A DNA stretch of 64,000 nt, from positions 1 to 64,000 of the forward strand of contig NZ_JAGSPJ010000003.1 in the NCBI RefSeq assembly GCF_018139545.1, in the 5' to 3' direction. The position numbers and the translations under genes are program-made. Shown in pieces: positions 21,201-28,658 of this stretch (position 1 is its first letter; each line of letters begins with the position of its first letter). This DNA is from Affinundibacterium fentianense (GTDB lineage Bacteria > Pseudomonadota > Gammaproteobacteria > Burkholderiales > Burkholderiaceae_D). The notes beneath the pieces were generated by a model. The model saw only the letters and a program-made list of their open reading frames with translations, made no database searches and had not been told where the DNA came from.

Positions 21201-21757
21201 ATATAGTTTTGATTCTCAATCCGGTTCCATTGGCGCAAAAAATTGAGTACGAGCGCGCGAAATTGCCCGATACGACGACTGATGCACTATCATTGGAAAT
21301 GGGCGCGGTTGCTGAAATGGTGGCGCAGGAAAGTGCTCCATCAAATGTAGCGCCGGTCCAAGGCTTGCGTTCCCACCATATCGTTATGGTCGTCGACGAT
21401 TCATTGACGGTGCGTCGGGTTACACAGCGCTTATTGGTACGCGAGGGCTACCAAGTCGTATTGGCAAAAGATGGCATTGATGCATTGGAGCAATTGCAAT
21501 CCATTACGCCCGATGTGATGCTCGTCGATATTGAAATGCCACGGATGGATGGCTTTGATTTGACTCGCAATGTTCGCAGTGATACCCGCACACATCATAT
21601 TCCGATCATTATGATTACCTCCCGAACCGCAGATAAGCATCGAAATTATGCGGCCGAGTTGGGTGTGAATGAGTATTTCGGTAAGCCGTATCGTGAGGAC
21701 GATTTATTGGCTGCGATTAGTGGATTTGTGAACAAAACCGCGGACCTACCTATTTAA
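15227..21757 (+). CDS. chpA: ChpA/PilL, giant hybrid chemosensory histidine kinase
   Basis: This CheA-type kinase of about 2176 residues drives type IV pilus behaviour. Three histidine phosphotransfer domains keep a clear His: His751 in FHTLKGSGR, His1062 in AHSLAGSSA and His1377 in MHTVKGSAR. The N-terminal ~650 residues contain further helical, HPt-like segments without an obvious His. A dimerisation helix starts near 1550, the ATPase region has FEHMLRNAIVHG (~1735) and GRGVGMDVVR (~1830), then a CheW-like domain and a C-terminal receiver with acceptor Asp2101 in LVDIEMPRMDG. Long Glu/Asp-rich linkers join the domains. I use the ATG at 15227 rather than a TTG at 15212. It closes the operon, before a strong terminator. 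Confidence 0.95.
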   Translation: MTSGSSKSLDSGHEQFDIAPLSWVMTELREALTSAGKLLNDAVGQDADTQTTSLLQAKTYLHQAHGALQIVEVEGVSIVTETVEELIERIQADKLEISADVVQKVTEAFYAVQRYLEDLLAGNPQQPVRLFPEYRALLELKGAERIHPADLFFPSLSVQEKIPELALSLTPVDINYGAIRLRFEKLLLTVLTSKDGNAKSDACLKMSGLIREIEQAQTTSQTKAFWLVMRAFAESASSIDARDERHIKQIWGRINLQIRRLVEGNTSVPERLLRDALFFIAQVREPSPFVAQIRKAYQLDNHVPEDYDQKRYGLIAPQVLTNVKELLGNIKNLWGRISNGDLGLAEKFSQKMKDLAEVGASLHSAPLTKLLRELNGIASHAVRAQDKERMGLELATCLLFLENSLDQITHLPANFSARADEISARLLSVVGGEVPDNQATWIGEISREAQQRQTMGVLVGEMQLSLKQAEKALDEHFRDVSNTAILSPVDGILAQIGGALAILDQDDALAAVSHTRELVKQFIDGEHGLSSAELGGLHQKVAQNVGALSFFIETLQSQPEFAKKRFSFDGAAGTFQTRLLEKAPEKELLPSIPLEADPRQVHVATAEQDLIEQQKESERLLASLVHSPADSALQAKLKDSLDSERSFAALLDDTEASTRAKTAIDLLAHADLSQATALDGIVAATSHVETTPEIQLSQELPETEEAIDAELLEIFLTEADEVLGAVRENIPLSRHDSANQEYLIRLRRSFHTLKGSGRMVGLTVFGEGAWNIEQVMNLWLSESRSGTEPLYQLLEYAAEEMFAWVEELKGKGSSNRNSDAIIAAAVRVKEGQAFSLDQPAIEVVTINDEPELALELAQQKTEVAPEPQHSDIGETQLSEIIEEIPELPLGEFVDEGFELEIPILETEQFEPELDSAVGLTLVEPTTSTNVLPTDPHDDLIQSDSALNGNSSVFDDGDEILDQKFGEPDSFSEQSIVVEETDTLDVEPSQATAKIIEFPDFSMPVSTDSDNTKRIGEIEISLPLHTIYMAETDEIVRFLAQDFAEWRHEPSRQVSRHAVHAAHSLAGSSATVGLFPAQELAHSLENVLQRLERHPVELESTEFDLLDHAVECVKAMLLKFALSEMAERVPHQIQELSQLLAAVIARSNVGDDEEFITSTNEKLDPDLLDIVAPQNSVDFDPDVDSELAHQESLELGEVELGNNALPELSVTTESLPNDGETTATLTVDHAGDKALDNSLELTDSEVANAAPASIDEDSSAPISKDAELVAGEQADVEVDLTRSHDSISDMSQVQTLNGLDEPAIAELELESVETPALIVERSSSEIELKVSDEIDQDLLPVFLEEGNDLLPMIGQLLRSWQQSPEDDAIPQSILRLMHTVKGSARMAGAMQLGQHTHDMETRIENLMHTGSAIRQPLLEDLIARHDYAMHLFERLQNPELAAQLAPEDDSSNLSATEELNRYVATAVSVEPEASAKPQEIEIDSISRDSSPSEQVRSEAANDLADSENSRLIPSPRDVSAVETSVNKPAIVARALRQVAPQVVTQASNAPVPLVRVRADILDRLVNQAGEVSISRSKLENEVDTLKASLSELTENVSRLRDQLREVEIQAETQITSRMAFSGDREFDPLEFDRFTRLQELTRMMAESVSDVATVQTALNRTIEGATSDLNAQARLTRELQQDLMRVRMIPFSSVSERLYRIARQTAKEVDKRVNLDIRGTSVEIDRSVLEKMVAPFEHMLRNAIVHGIESRQDRIARGKNEVGQLLIEIRQEGNEVVIHFNDDGQGLNIERIRDKAKNVGLLTDETFMQESDVVNLIFEAGFSTANEVTELAGRGVGMDVVRSEAASLGGRVSVSTVEGQGAHFTIHLPLTLAVTQVVILNAGGKTFAVPSVLVEQVQQLKSAALATAYNDGAIMWQGNRVPLHYLPSMLGERDATPDTQQYTPILIMKSDNERVAIHVDQIIGNREVVVKNVGPQLARMIGIAGATVLGSGNIVLILNPVPLAQKIEYERAKLPDTTTDALSLEMGAVAEMVAQESAPSNVAPVQGLRSHHIVMVVDDSLTVRRVTQRLLVREGYQVVLAKDGIDALEQLQSITPDVMLVDIEMPRMDGFDLTRNVRSDTRTHHIPIIMITSRTADKHRNYAAELGVNEYFGKPYREDDLLAAISGFVNKTADLPI

Positions 21758-21782
21758 ACTGATCTCGATCCGTTTAAAGATA

Positions 21783-21810
21783 AAAAAGCCCCGACTTATC
21801 GGGGCTTTTT
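21783..21810. terminator. Bidirectional terminator chpA / phrB
   Basis: A 12-bp stem, AAAAAGCCCCGA with TCGGGGCTTTTT, and a CTTA loop lie between the convergent stops of chpA and phrB. T runs on both strands suit termination in both directions. Confidence 0.95.
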
Positions 21811-21814
21811 TATT

Positions 21815-23284
21815 CTACGTCGGTTTTTTTACTATGCTATAACGCTCTAATGTTTTTTTTCTTGCGATGTCGTGATCAACGATAGGATAAGGGTAGGTAG
21901 ATCCGAGTCTGACTCCCGCAGCTTGTAGCTCAAGTTGCCCCAGTTTCCATGGCGCATGGATTTGTTTTGAATTTAAGGCGTGGAGTTCAGGAACATAGCG
22001 GCGGATAAATCTTCCTTCCGCGTCAAATTTTTCTGACTGCGTAATCGGGTTGAAAATCCTGAAATAGGGTTGCGCATCGCAACCCGTGGATGCCGCCCAT
22101 TGCCACCCCCCGTTGTTCGCTGATAAATCGAAATCATTTAAATGTCGTGCGAAATAGTGTTCGCCCCAACGCCAATCGAGTCCCAAATCTTTCACCAGGA
22201 AGCTTGCAACGACCATTCGTAGACGATTGTGCATATAACCTGTTTGAATGAGTTGGCGCATTGCTGCATCGACTAAAGGATAGCCCGTGCGTCCCTCGCA
22301 CCATGCTTGAAAAAGTGATTCAGCAGGCTCGCCGTGTTCCCATTGAATTGCATCGTATTCCGGTTTGAAAGCCTTTTGTATGACTCTGGGATGATGGTGC
22401 AAAATCATAAAATAGAAATCGCGCCAAATTAATTCAGATAACCATACGGTTGCGCCATGCGAGTCGCTTGCTGTCCGGATATGTTGAATCGCTTGTCGCA
22501 CAAGGTAACGAATAGAGACGGTACCAAAACGCAGATGGACTGATAAATACGATGGACCTTTCACAGCGGGAAAATCTCTCGCACTACCATAGAGACTGAT
22601 GCGTGTTAAAAAATCGGTGAGTAGTTGCATTCCCGCTTGCATGCCACCATTTAATTTCATCGCATCGGATGCGACTCGCTCAAAACCTATTTCTTCCAGA
22701 CTAGGAATCCTTTGATTTGTGAGCGCGCGTAAGTGATGTTGGTACTTTTCGACTGGATAGCTCTCAAAGAAAAAATCAGGCGGGGCTTCAAGTTCTGACG
22801 ATAATTTCTTTAACCACGCATTCTTGTAGGGAGTGAAAACCGAAAATGGCTTGCCGGCAAGACTCATGACCTCATCCATCTCAAAAATCACTTGATCTTT
22901 GAATGTATGAAAATCACAAGCGAAGCTAGTTAAAGCGTCACGAACGTCCCTATCACGTTGTATCGCAGCGGGTTCATAGTCATGATTAGTAAAAACGGCT
23001 TGGGCTTCTAATTCTGCTGCAAGCCGAGGAATTTCATCGCGCGGATCTCCATACCTAACGATGAGATTGCCGCCCATTTTTTCGAGTTCATGGTTGAGTT
23101 CAATAATGCTGTCGTGAATGAACTGCACCCTTCGATCTTGTCGCGGTAGATGTTGCAAAATACCATGGTCAAAAATGAAAACGCAGTAACACTTTTGCGA
23201 TTTTTTTAGGGCATGAAACAACGCAGCGTGGTCAAAGTGTCGGAGATCACGACGGAACCAGACGAGACTTGTTGAATAGTTCAT
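21815..23284 (-). CDS. phrB: Deoxyribodipyrimidine photo-lyase (CPD photolyase)
   Basis: Photolyase splits cyclobutane pyrimidine dimers using light absorbed by FADH- and an antenna chromophore. The 489-residue protein starts with VWFRRDLRHFDH of the N-terminal Rossmann domain. The C-terminal FAD domain shows SELIWRDFYF, GRTGYPLVDAAMRQL, GYMHNRLRM and NNGGWQWAASTGCDAQPYF, including the conserved Trp residues and the asparagine (HLNDFDLSANNGG) typical of class I CPD enzymes. Convergent with chpA; the next gene upstream (yqgE) is divergent, so its promoter lies in 23285-23440. Confidence 0.95.
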   Translation of the reverse strand: MNYSTSLVWFRRDLRHFDHAALFHALKKSQKCYCVFIFDHGILQHLPRQDRRVQFIHDSIIELNHELEKMGGNLIVRYGDPRDEIPRLAAELEAQAVFTNHDYEPAAIQRDRDVRDALTSFACDFHTFKDQVIFEMDEVMSLAGKPFSVFTPYKNAWLKKLSSELEAPPDFFFESYPVEKYQHHLRALTNQRIPSLEEIGFERVASDAMKLNGGMQAGMQLLTDFLTRISLYGSARDFPAVKGPSYLSVHLRFGTVSIRYLVRQAIQHIRTASDSHGATVWLSELIWRDFYFMILHHHPRVIQKAFKPEYDAIQWEHGEPAESLFQAWCEGRTGYPLVDAAMRQLIQTGYMHNRLRMVVASFLVKDLGLDWRWGEHYFARHLNDFDLSANNGGWQWAASTGCDAQPYFRIFNPITQSEKFDAEGRFIRRYVPELHALNSKQIHAPWKLGQLELQAAGVRLGSTYPYPIVDHDIARKKTLERYSIVKKPT

Positions 23285-23440
23285 ATTTTCTAAAGCGGTT
23301 AAATTCTTCGAATCATAAACCGAACCTAAGTTAAATTGGATGAAACTGTTGGGTCACTGGACTCTCGCAACATGGCTCCAGAGTGTTTCTTGGGTAGGCG
23401 TCAAGCGATAATCTTGTTCCAAAAATGATAAAATACTGAA

Positions 23441-24151
23441 ATGAAGAAGCAAAAAATAGCCCATATCGAAACGGATGACCTCGACATTGAGGAAATCGAA
23501 CTGACCGACGAACTCGAGTCGGAAGATTTAGAACGGACAATCAAATTAAGACTGCGTTCCAATGACGGGGATACGTTCGATCAAAAATTCAGTCTGAGCA
23601 ACCATTTTTTGATTGCAATGCCAACCATGAACGATCCGATTTTCGGTGGAAGTGTGGTGTACATTTGTGAGCACAATGCCCGTGGTGCAATGGGGATGGT
23701 GATTAATCGCCCGACCGATATGACAATCGCAGATTTATTCGAAAGGATAGATTTGCAATTAGAGATTATTCCTAATTCGCATCCTTTGGGACAACGAGCC
23801 GTTTTGTTTGGTGGTCCAGTACAAAGTGATCGTGGTTTTGTCTTACATGCAAATGCCGGCAAATATTCGTCTTCGCTTCAAGTTAGCGAAGACGTTGCAT
23901 TTACAACTTCTCGTGATATTTTAGAATCGCTGGCTGCGGGTGAAACTCCCGAACGTCTCTTATTGAGTATCGGGTATGCAGGGTGGGATGCTGGTCAACT
24001 TGAGAAAGAGATTTTGGCGAATGGTTGGCTTACTGTGCCTGCCGATTTACGCGTGATGTTTGATATTCCGGTTGAGGATCGATTTGATGAGGCAATGAAG
24101 TTATTAGGCTTTGATCCTTTGATGCTTGCTAGTGTTGCGGGGCATGCCTAA
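23441..24151 (+). CDS. yqgE: YqgE/AlgH family protein
   Basis: This is a conserved protein of unclear biochemical role (UPF0301). The domain occupies residues 50-230: FLIAMPTMNDPIFGGSVVYICEH, GAMGMVINRP, VLFGGPVQSDRGFVLH, LLSIGYAGWDAGQLEKEI. The first ~45 residues are an acidic, lysine-started extension (DDLDIEEIELTDELESEDLE) not found in the compact 185-residue family members I know. It is coupled to ruvX with a 2-bp gap, the usual arrangement in proteobacteria. Confidence 0.92.
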   Translation: MKKQKIAHIETDDLDIEEIELTDELESEDLERTIKLRLRSNDGDTFDQKFSLSNHFLIAMPTMNDPIFGGSVVYICEHNARGAMGMVINRPTDMTIADLFERIDLQLEIIPNSHPLGQRAVLFGGPVQSDRGFVLHANAGKYSSSLQVSEDVAFTTSRDILESLAAGETPERLLLSIGYAGWDAGQLEKEILANGWLTVPADLRVMFDIPVEDRFDEAMKLLGFDPLMLASVAGHA

Positions 24152-24153
24152 TC

Positions 24154-24564
24154 GTGGGACCTGATTTCGCGCAGATTGAATCGAGTATTTTGGCCTTTGA
24201 TTTTGGTTTGAAGCGAATTGGTGTTGCCGTCGGCAATACCCTGATAATGCGTGCGCAGCCTCTGAAAATTATTCAGGCAGCGAGTAACGATGCGAAGTTT
24301 GAGGCGATCAGCCAATTGATACGAGAATGGCAGCCAACGATTTGTGTGGTTGGCTTACCGATGCATCCTGATGGTGCCCCACACGAGATGACGATCCGTT
24401 GTCAGCGGTTTGCAAATCAATTACATGGTCGATTCGGCGTTAAGGTCGAATTGGTCGATGAACGCTATTCTTCGGCAGTGCTTTCAGGAAGGCAAGGCGA
24501 ACGAATCGATGATCAAGCCGCTGCTATTATTTTGCAGCAGTATTTTGACCAAATGGCAGGGTGA
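24154..24564 (+). CDS. ruvX: RuvX/YqgF, putative pre-16S rRNA nuclease
   Basis: This RNase H-fold protein of 136 residues is implicated in final processing of the 16S rRNA 5' end. It has the family start LAFDFGLKRIGVAVGN with the catalytic Asp, the VVGLPMHPDG segment, ELVDERYSS and the C-terminal DDQAAAIILQQYFD. The start is a GTG two bases after the yqgE stop, so translation is probably coupled. In many Burkholderiales pyrR follows; here pyrB comes next after a 134-bp gap. Confidence 0.94.
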   Translation: MGPDFAQIESSILAFDFGLKRIGVAVGNTLIMRAQPLKIIQAASNDAKFEAISQLIREWQPTICVVGLPMHPDGAPHEMTIRCQRFANQLHGRFGVKVELVDERYSSAVLSGRQGERIDDQAAAIILQQYFDQMAG

Positions 24565-24698
24565 GAGCGACGGTTTGTTGGAATGGAGATCAATTTGATC
24601 ACAGGAATATTGATATAGCGCTGCACAAAACGCGATGACTGAATGAACCGAAATTTCGCTAAATTGAGGGCGAAAGATCAACGATAAAATAAAGAGCG

Positions 24699-25667
24699 AT
24701 GATGAAAAATCCACAGTTAAATAAAAACGGCGAGCTTCAACATTTATTGGGAATTGATGGTCTGCCAAAAAAGATTATCAGTCATATCCTAGATACAGCC
24801 TCGTCATTTGTTGATATTGGTGAGCGAGAGCTAAAGAAAGTGCCTTTGATGCACGGAAAGAGCGTCTTTAATTTATTCTTTGAAAATTCGACCCGAACCC
24901 GCACAACATTTGAAATCGCGGCGAAAAGATTGTCTGCTGATGTGATCAACTTAAATATCGCGGCATCAAGCGCCAGCAAGGGTGAATCTTTGCTCGATAC
25001 GATTGATAACTTAGCTGCAATGCACGCAGACATGTTCGTCGTACGTCACGCAACTTCGGGTGCGCCATTCTTAATTGCGCAGCATTTAAATGACACGAAT
25101 CAGCATCATGTGCACGTCGTCAATGCAGGTGATGGCCGGCACGAACATCCAACCCAGGGTTTGTTGGACATGTATACGATCCGACATTACAAAAAAGATT
25201 TTTCAAATCTTACGGTAGCGATTGTCGGTGATGTACTGCACAGCCGCGTTGCACGTTCAGATATTCACGCCTTGACAACCTTAGGTGCTGCCGAAGTTAG
25301 GGTAATCGGACCAAGAACCTTGTTGCCCAGTGGCTTGGAGCAAATGGGCGTGCGCGTTTTTACTGATATGAATGCGGGCTTGAGAGATGTCGATGTCATT
25401 ATCATGTTGCGCTTGCAAAATGAACGCATGAATGGCGCCTTGCTGCCATCGACGCAAGAGTACTTCAAACAATATGGACTAACGCTTGAGCGTCTCGCGT
25501 TGGCAAAACCAGATGCGATTGTGATGCATCCCGGACCAATGAATCGCGGTGTTGAAATTGACTCTGCTGTTGCAGATGGCCCACAAGCCGTCATATTGTC
25601 TCAAGTGACTTTCGGGATTGCTGTGCGGATGGCTGTGATGAGTATCGTGTCGGGTTCGAATACCTAG
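24699..25667 (+). CDS. pyrB: Aspartate carbamoyltransferase catalytic chain
   Basis: PyrB condenses carbamoyl phosphate and aspartate in pyrimidine synthesis. It has the carbamoyl-phosphate loop [19 protein letters not shown], the HPTQGLLD motif and the aspartate-binding MLRLQNERM region. Length (322) is normal for class A catalytic chains. Two adjacent ATG codons (24699, 24702) are possible starts; AAAGAG lies just upstream. The downstream dihydroorotase homologue lacks metal ligands, as expected for the structural partner of this enzyme class. Confidence 0.96.
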   Translation: MMKNPQLNKNGELQHLLGIDGLPKKIISHILDTASSFVDIGERELKKVPLMHGKSVFNLFFENSTRTRTTFEIAAKRLSADVINLNIAASSASKGESLLDTIDNLAAMHADMFVVRHATSGAPFLIAQHLNDTNQHHVHVVNAGDGRHEHPTQGLLDMYTIRHYKKDFSNLTVAIVGDVLHSRVARSDIHALTTLGAAEVRVIGPRTLLPSGLEQMGVRVFTDMNAGLRDVDVIIMLRLQNERMNGALLPSTQEYFKQYGLTLERLALAKPDAIVMHPGPMNRGVEIDSAVADGPQAVILSQVTFGIAVRMAVMSIVSGSNT

Positions 25668-25722
25668 GTTGTATTTGAATTGATATCGTTGAATACCAAT
25701 CGAATTTTTTGAAAGTAGTGTG

Positions 25723-27006
25723 ATGAATCTTCATATTAAGAATGGACGCGTGATAGATCCAGCTAGTGGCATCGATCAGATTCAAGATGTATTTATCAGT
25801 AATGGACATATTCTTGCATTTGCTGCGGCACCAGTTAATTTCGTCGCAGAACAAACGATTGATGCAACAGGCTTAGTCGTTGTACCGGGTTTAGTTGATC
25901 TTAGTGCTCGTTTGCGTGAGCCAGGTTTTGAATATAAGGCGACTTTGGAGTCGGAATTGCAAGCCGCGATGCGAGGTGGCGTGACAAGTTTGATTTGCCC
26001 ACCCGATACCGATCCTGTATTGGACGAGGCGGGCTTGGTTGAGATGTTGAAGCAGCGAGCGAAAATGCAAGCTAAGGCAAACGTGTATCCACTAGGCGCT
26101 CTGACGATTGCATTAAAGGGTGAAAATCTGACCGAGATGGCAGCACTCACGGAAGCAGGCTGCGTTGGATTTTCACAGGCAGAAGTCGCCATTGTCGACA
26201 CCAATGTCTTGCAGCGCGCTCTTTCGTATGCAGCGACTTTTGGCTACACGGTATGGTTACGTCCCCAAGATCCTTTCATTGGTAAAGGTGGCGTCGCGCA
26301 TAGTGGTCCACTTGCGTCGCGTCTCGGCTTGTCTGGTTCTCCTGTCATGGCGGAGACGATTGCCCTACATACCTTGTTTGAATTGATGCGATCGACGGGC
26401 GCCAAAGTCCATTTGTGCCGAATTTCATCCGCCGCCGGGCTTGAGCTGATTCGACAAGCTAAGCGAGAAGGATTGCCATTAACTTGCGATGTCGGCGTTC
26501 ATCACGTGCATTTGACAGATAATGATATTGGGTATTTTGACTCAAATGCACGCTTGACACCTCCGTTGCGTAGTCAGCGTGATCGCGATGCAATTTGGGC
26601 TGCGCTCGCGGATGGAACCATCGACGCAATTTGTTCAGATCACACTCCAGTTGATGATGATGAAAAAGCTTTGCCCTTTGCAGAGGCATCTCCTGGCGCG
26701 ACTGGTCTGGAATTATTGCTCTCGCTCGCGGTGAAATGGTCAGAGGACAGTCGTGGTGCGGTTAGTCTTAGTCATGCATTAGCAAAGATCACTGCTTCAC
26801 CAGCGCAAATGGTCGGTTTGACTGCTGGCCGTTTAGATGTGGGCGCCCCAGCAGATTTGTGCATGTTTGATCTGGACGCTCGTTGGTTCGTTTCGCGTGA
26901 TGCTTTAGTTAGTCAGGGCAAACATACGCCATTCCTCGGTTATGAGCTTCCGGCAGTGGTCAAAGCGACAATCGTCAATGGACGAGTTGCTTACATTGCC
27001 GAGTAG
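25723..27006 (+). CDS. pyrC': Inactive dihydroorotase homologue (PyrC'/PyrX), ATCase partner
   Basis: The 427-residue protein has the fold of type I dihydroorotase (MNLHIKNGRVIDPASG at the start, VVPGLVDL, LREPGFEYKATLESE, SDHTPVDDDEK). However, the metal-binding HxH that should precede LREPG is Ser61-Ala62-Arg63, and the later His of the HVS motif is Arg (LCRISSAAG). It should therefore be catalytically dead, like PyrC' of Pseudomonas, which forms a dodecamer with PyrB. That role is inferred from its position directly after pyrB. An active dihydroorotase must be encoded elsewhere. I use the ATG at 25723; a GTG lies three bases earlier. Confidence 0.9.
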   Translation: MNLHIKNGRVIDPASGIDQIQDVFISNGHILAFAAAPVNFVAEQTIDATGLVVVPGLVDLSARLREPGFEYKATLESELQAAMRGGVTSLICPPDTDPVLDEAGLVEMLKQRAKMQAKANVYPLGALTIALKGENLTEMAALTEAGCVGFSQAEVAIVDTNVLQRALSYAATFGYTVWLRPQDPFIGKGGVAHSGPLASRLGLSGSPVMAETIALHTLFELMRSTGAKVHLCRISSAAGLELIRQAKREGLPLTCDVGVHHVHLTDNDIGYFDSNARLTPPLRSQRDRDAIWAALADGTIDAICSDHTPVDDDEKALPFAEASPGATGLELLLSLAVKWSEDSRGAVSLSHALAKITASPAQMVGLTAGRLDVGAPADLCMFDLDARWFVSRDALVSQGKHTPFLGYELPAVVKATIVNGRVAYIAE

Positions 27007-27083
27007 GATAATTAGGAATCCTATTGGTAACTCGATGCAGCAATCTCTTTCTTTGAATATTCCTGTTTGGTTTTTGGTGATGC

Positions 27084-27839
27084 ATGCCTAATTTTCGATT
27101 GATACGCGTGCTTCTGCATGTTTTCCAAGGTGTTTTGACTTGTGCGTTAGTATTTCCCTTTAGTTCGGATGCAAGGCGAGCCTCATTGGTTCGCGCATGG
27201 TCCACAAAACTTTTGGGTTTATGTCGCGTCGAAGTCAGATTCATCAATCGCAGTGGAGTAGAGAGTACCGAGCATGCTCTGATTGTTGCCAATCATGTTT
27301 CATGGATGGACATCTTTGTTATTAATTCATGGCAGGCTTGTCATTTTGTCGCAAAATCAGATATACGCGCTTGGCCTATCGCAGGTTGGTTAAGTGCACA
27401 GGCTGGTACGATCTTTTTGGCCCGTGGAAAGCAACGAGATGTACGTCGCATCTATGAAGGCTTGGTTCATCAATTGCGTGAAAATAAAAGAATAGCATTT
27501 TTCCCCGAAGGGACGACTGGTGCACAAGGAAGCTTACTTCCCTTTCATGCCAATTTATTTGAAGCCGCGATCGAAGCCAAAGTGCCTGTTCTGCCATTCG
27601 CCTTGCGTTATGTTGATCGTCAAGGACGCTTGCATTCGGCAGCGGACTTTATTGGTGAGATGAGTTTTGCTGAGAGTATGAGACTAATATTGAAGCAGGA
27701 TCACATCATTGCAGAATTGATTCAATTGCCGCAAATATCGGTTGTCGGTATGCATCGTCGCGAATTGGCGCAAGCTGCACACGCAATTGTGGCGCAAGCC
27801 CTAGGTCAAAGTGAGGAAGCAAGCATTTCCCCATGTTAA
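27084..27839 (+). CDS. plsC: 1-acyl-sn-glycerol-3-phosphate acyltransferase
   Basis: PlsC acylates lysophosphatidic acid to phosphatidic acid at the inner membrane. The 251-residue protein has an N-terminal hydrophobic helix (VFQGVLTCALVFPF), the HxxxxD motif in ANHVSWMDIF, and the substrate motif FFPEGTTGAQG. It follows pyrC' by 77 bp, as in related genomes. Its stop codon overlaps the apaH stop on the other strand within a shared palindromic TTAA. Confidence 0.93.
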   Translation: MPNFRLIRVLLHVFQGVLTCALVFPFSSDARRASLVRAWSTKLLGLCRVEVRFINRSGVESTEHALIVANHVSWMDIFVINSWQACHFVAKSDIRAWPIAGWLSAQAGTIFLARGKQRDVRRIYEGLVHQLRENKRIAFFPEGTTGAQGSLLPFHANLFEAAIEAKVPVLPFALRYVDRQGRLHSAADFIGEMSFAESMRLILKQDHIIAELIQLPQISVVGMHRRELAQAAHAIVAQALGQSEEASISPC

Positions 27840-28657
27840 AAAGGGCACTGATGTTGTGGGCTATCAACCTGTAGAATCAATCGATCTTCTAAACGTACTG
27901 CACTGAGTTTTCCGCCCCAAACGCAACCTGTGTCCAAACTGATTAGCTTGTCGCGCATTACCAAACCTAAAGTCGACCAATGACCAAAGACGACGGTGCA
28001 ATTTTGGGTTTGACGGGTTGGAAGATCGAACCATGCATGTAAATGGTCGGGCGCTTTTCCACTACCTTCTTTTAGTTCAAAATCCATTGCACCATTTGCG
28101 TTGCAGAATCGCATGCGTGTCAGTCCATTGATGATGCAACGGTAACGATCGTTTGCTTGCCAGTCGTCGCGCCATTCAGCGGGGGAGTTGCCGTACATGG
28201 CGCTCAATATTTCACGAAAGTTTTCGCCTTGTAGTTGCTGTTCGACTTCATGCGCTAAACTTAAGGTCATCGCTTTCGTCCAATTGGGATAGACTCCAGC
28301 ATGCACTAGTAAATGTCCTTTGATATCTAAGGCCAAAGAACGATGGCGTAACCACTCCAATAGTTCATCACGATCGGGTGCATTGAGTATGTCATCTAAG
28401 GTATCGCTATGATGCTTCGGACGAAGTTGCTGTGCAACCGCAAGTAAATGTAAATCATGATTACCTAAAACGGCGTTTGCTTTCGCACCTAGATCTCTGA
28501 TCAATCTGAGTGTGTCGAGTGACTTGGGACCTCGATTCACTAGATCACCAGCAAAATAAAGTTGAGCTGTAGGGTCGACTTGATTGATCCGCTCGATTAA
28601 TTCTAGCAATTGATCAAAGCAACCCTGCACGTCTCCGATCACAAAGGAATTCGCCAT
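27836..28657 (-). CDS. apaH: Bis(5'-nucleosyl)-tetraphosphatase (symmetrical)
   Basis: ApaH hydrolyses Ap4A to two ADP and also removes Np4 caps from RNA. The metallophosphatase motifs are clear: GDVQGCFDQL, FAGDLVNRGPKS, GNHDLHLLA, and LLVHAGVYPNW, with a C-terminal VFGHWSTLG. The start at 28657 (MANSFVIGDVQG) is preferred over one 18 bp upstream because it fits the family and follows the hemH stop by one base. It thus appears translationally linked to hemH. The 3' end overlaps plsC by four bases. Confidence 0.95.
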   Translation of the reverse strand: MANSFVIGDVQGCFDQLLELIERINQVDPTAQLYFAGDLVNRGPKSLDTLRLIRDLGAKANAVLGNHDLHLLAVAQQLRPKHHSDTLDDILNAPDRDELLEWLRHRSLALDIKGHLLVHAGVYPNWTKAMTLSLAHEVEQQLQGENFREILSAMYGNSPAEWRDDWQANDRYRCIINGLTRMRFCNANGAMDFELKEGSGKAPDHLHAWFDLPTRQTQNCTVVFGHWSTLGLVMRDKLISLDTGCVWGGKLSAVRLEDRLILQVDSPQHQCPF

Positions 28658-28658
28658 T

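Noticed and set aside
27034..27090. Short 18-residue frame just before plsC as a leader peptide
   Set aside because: It overlaps the plsC start, has no ribosome site and no attenuator hairpin follows.
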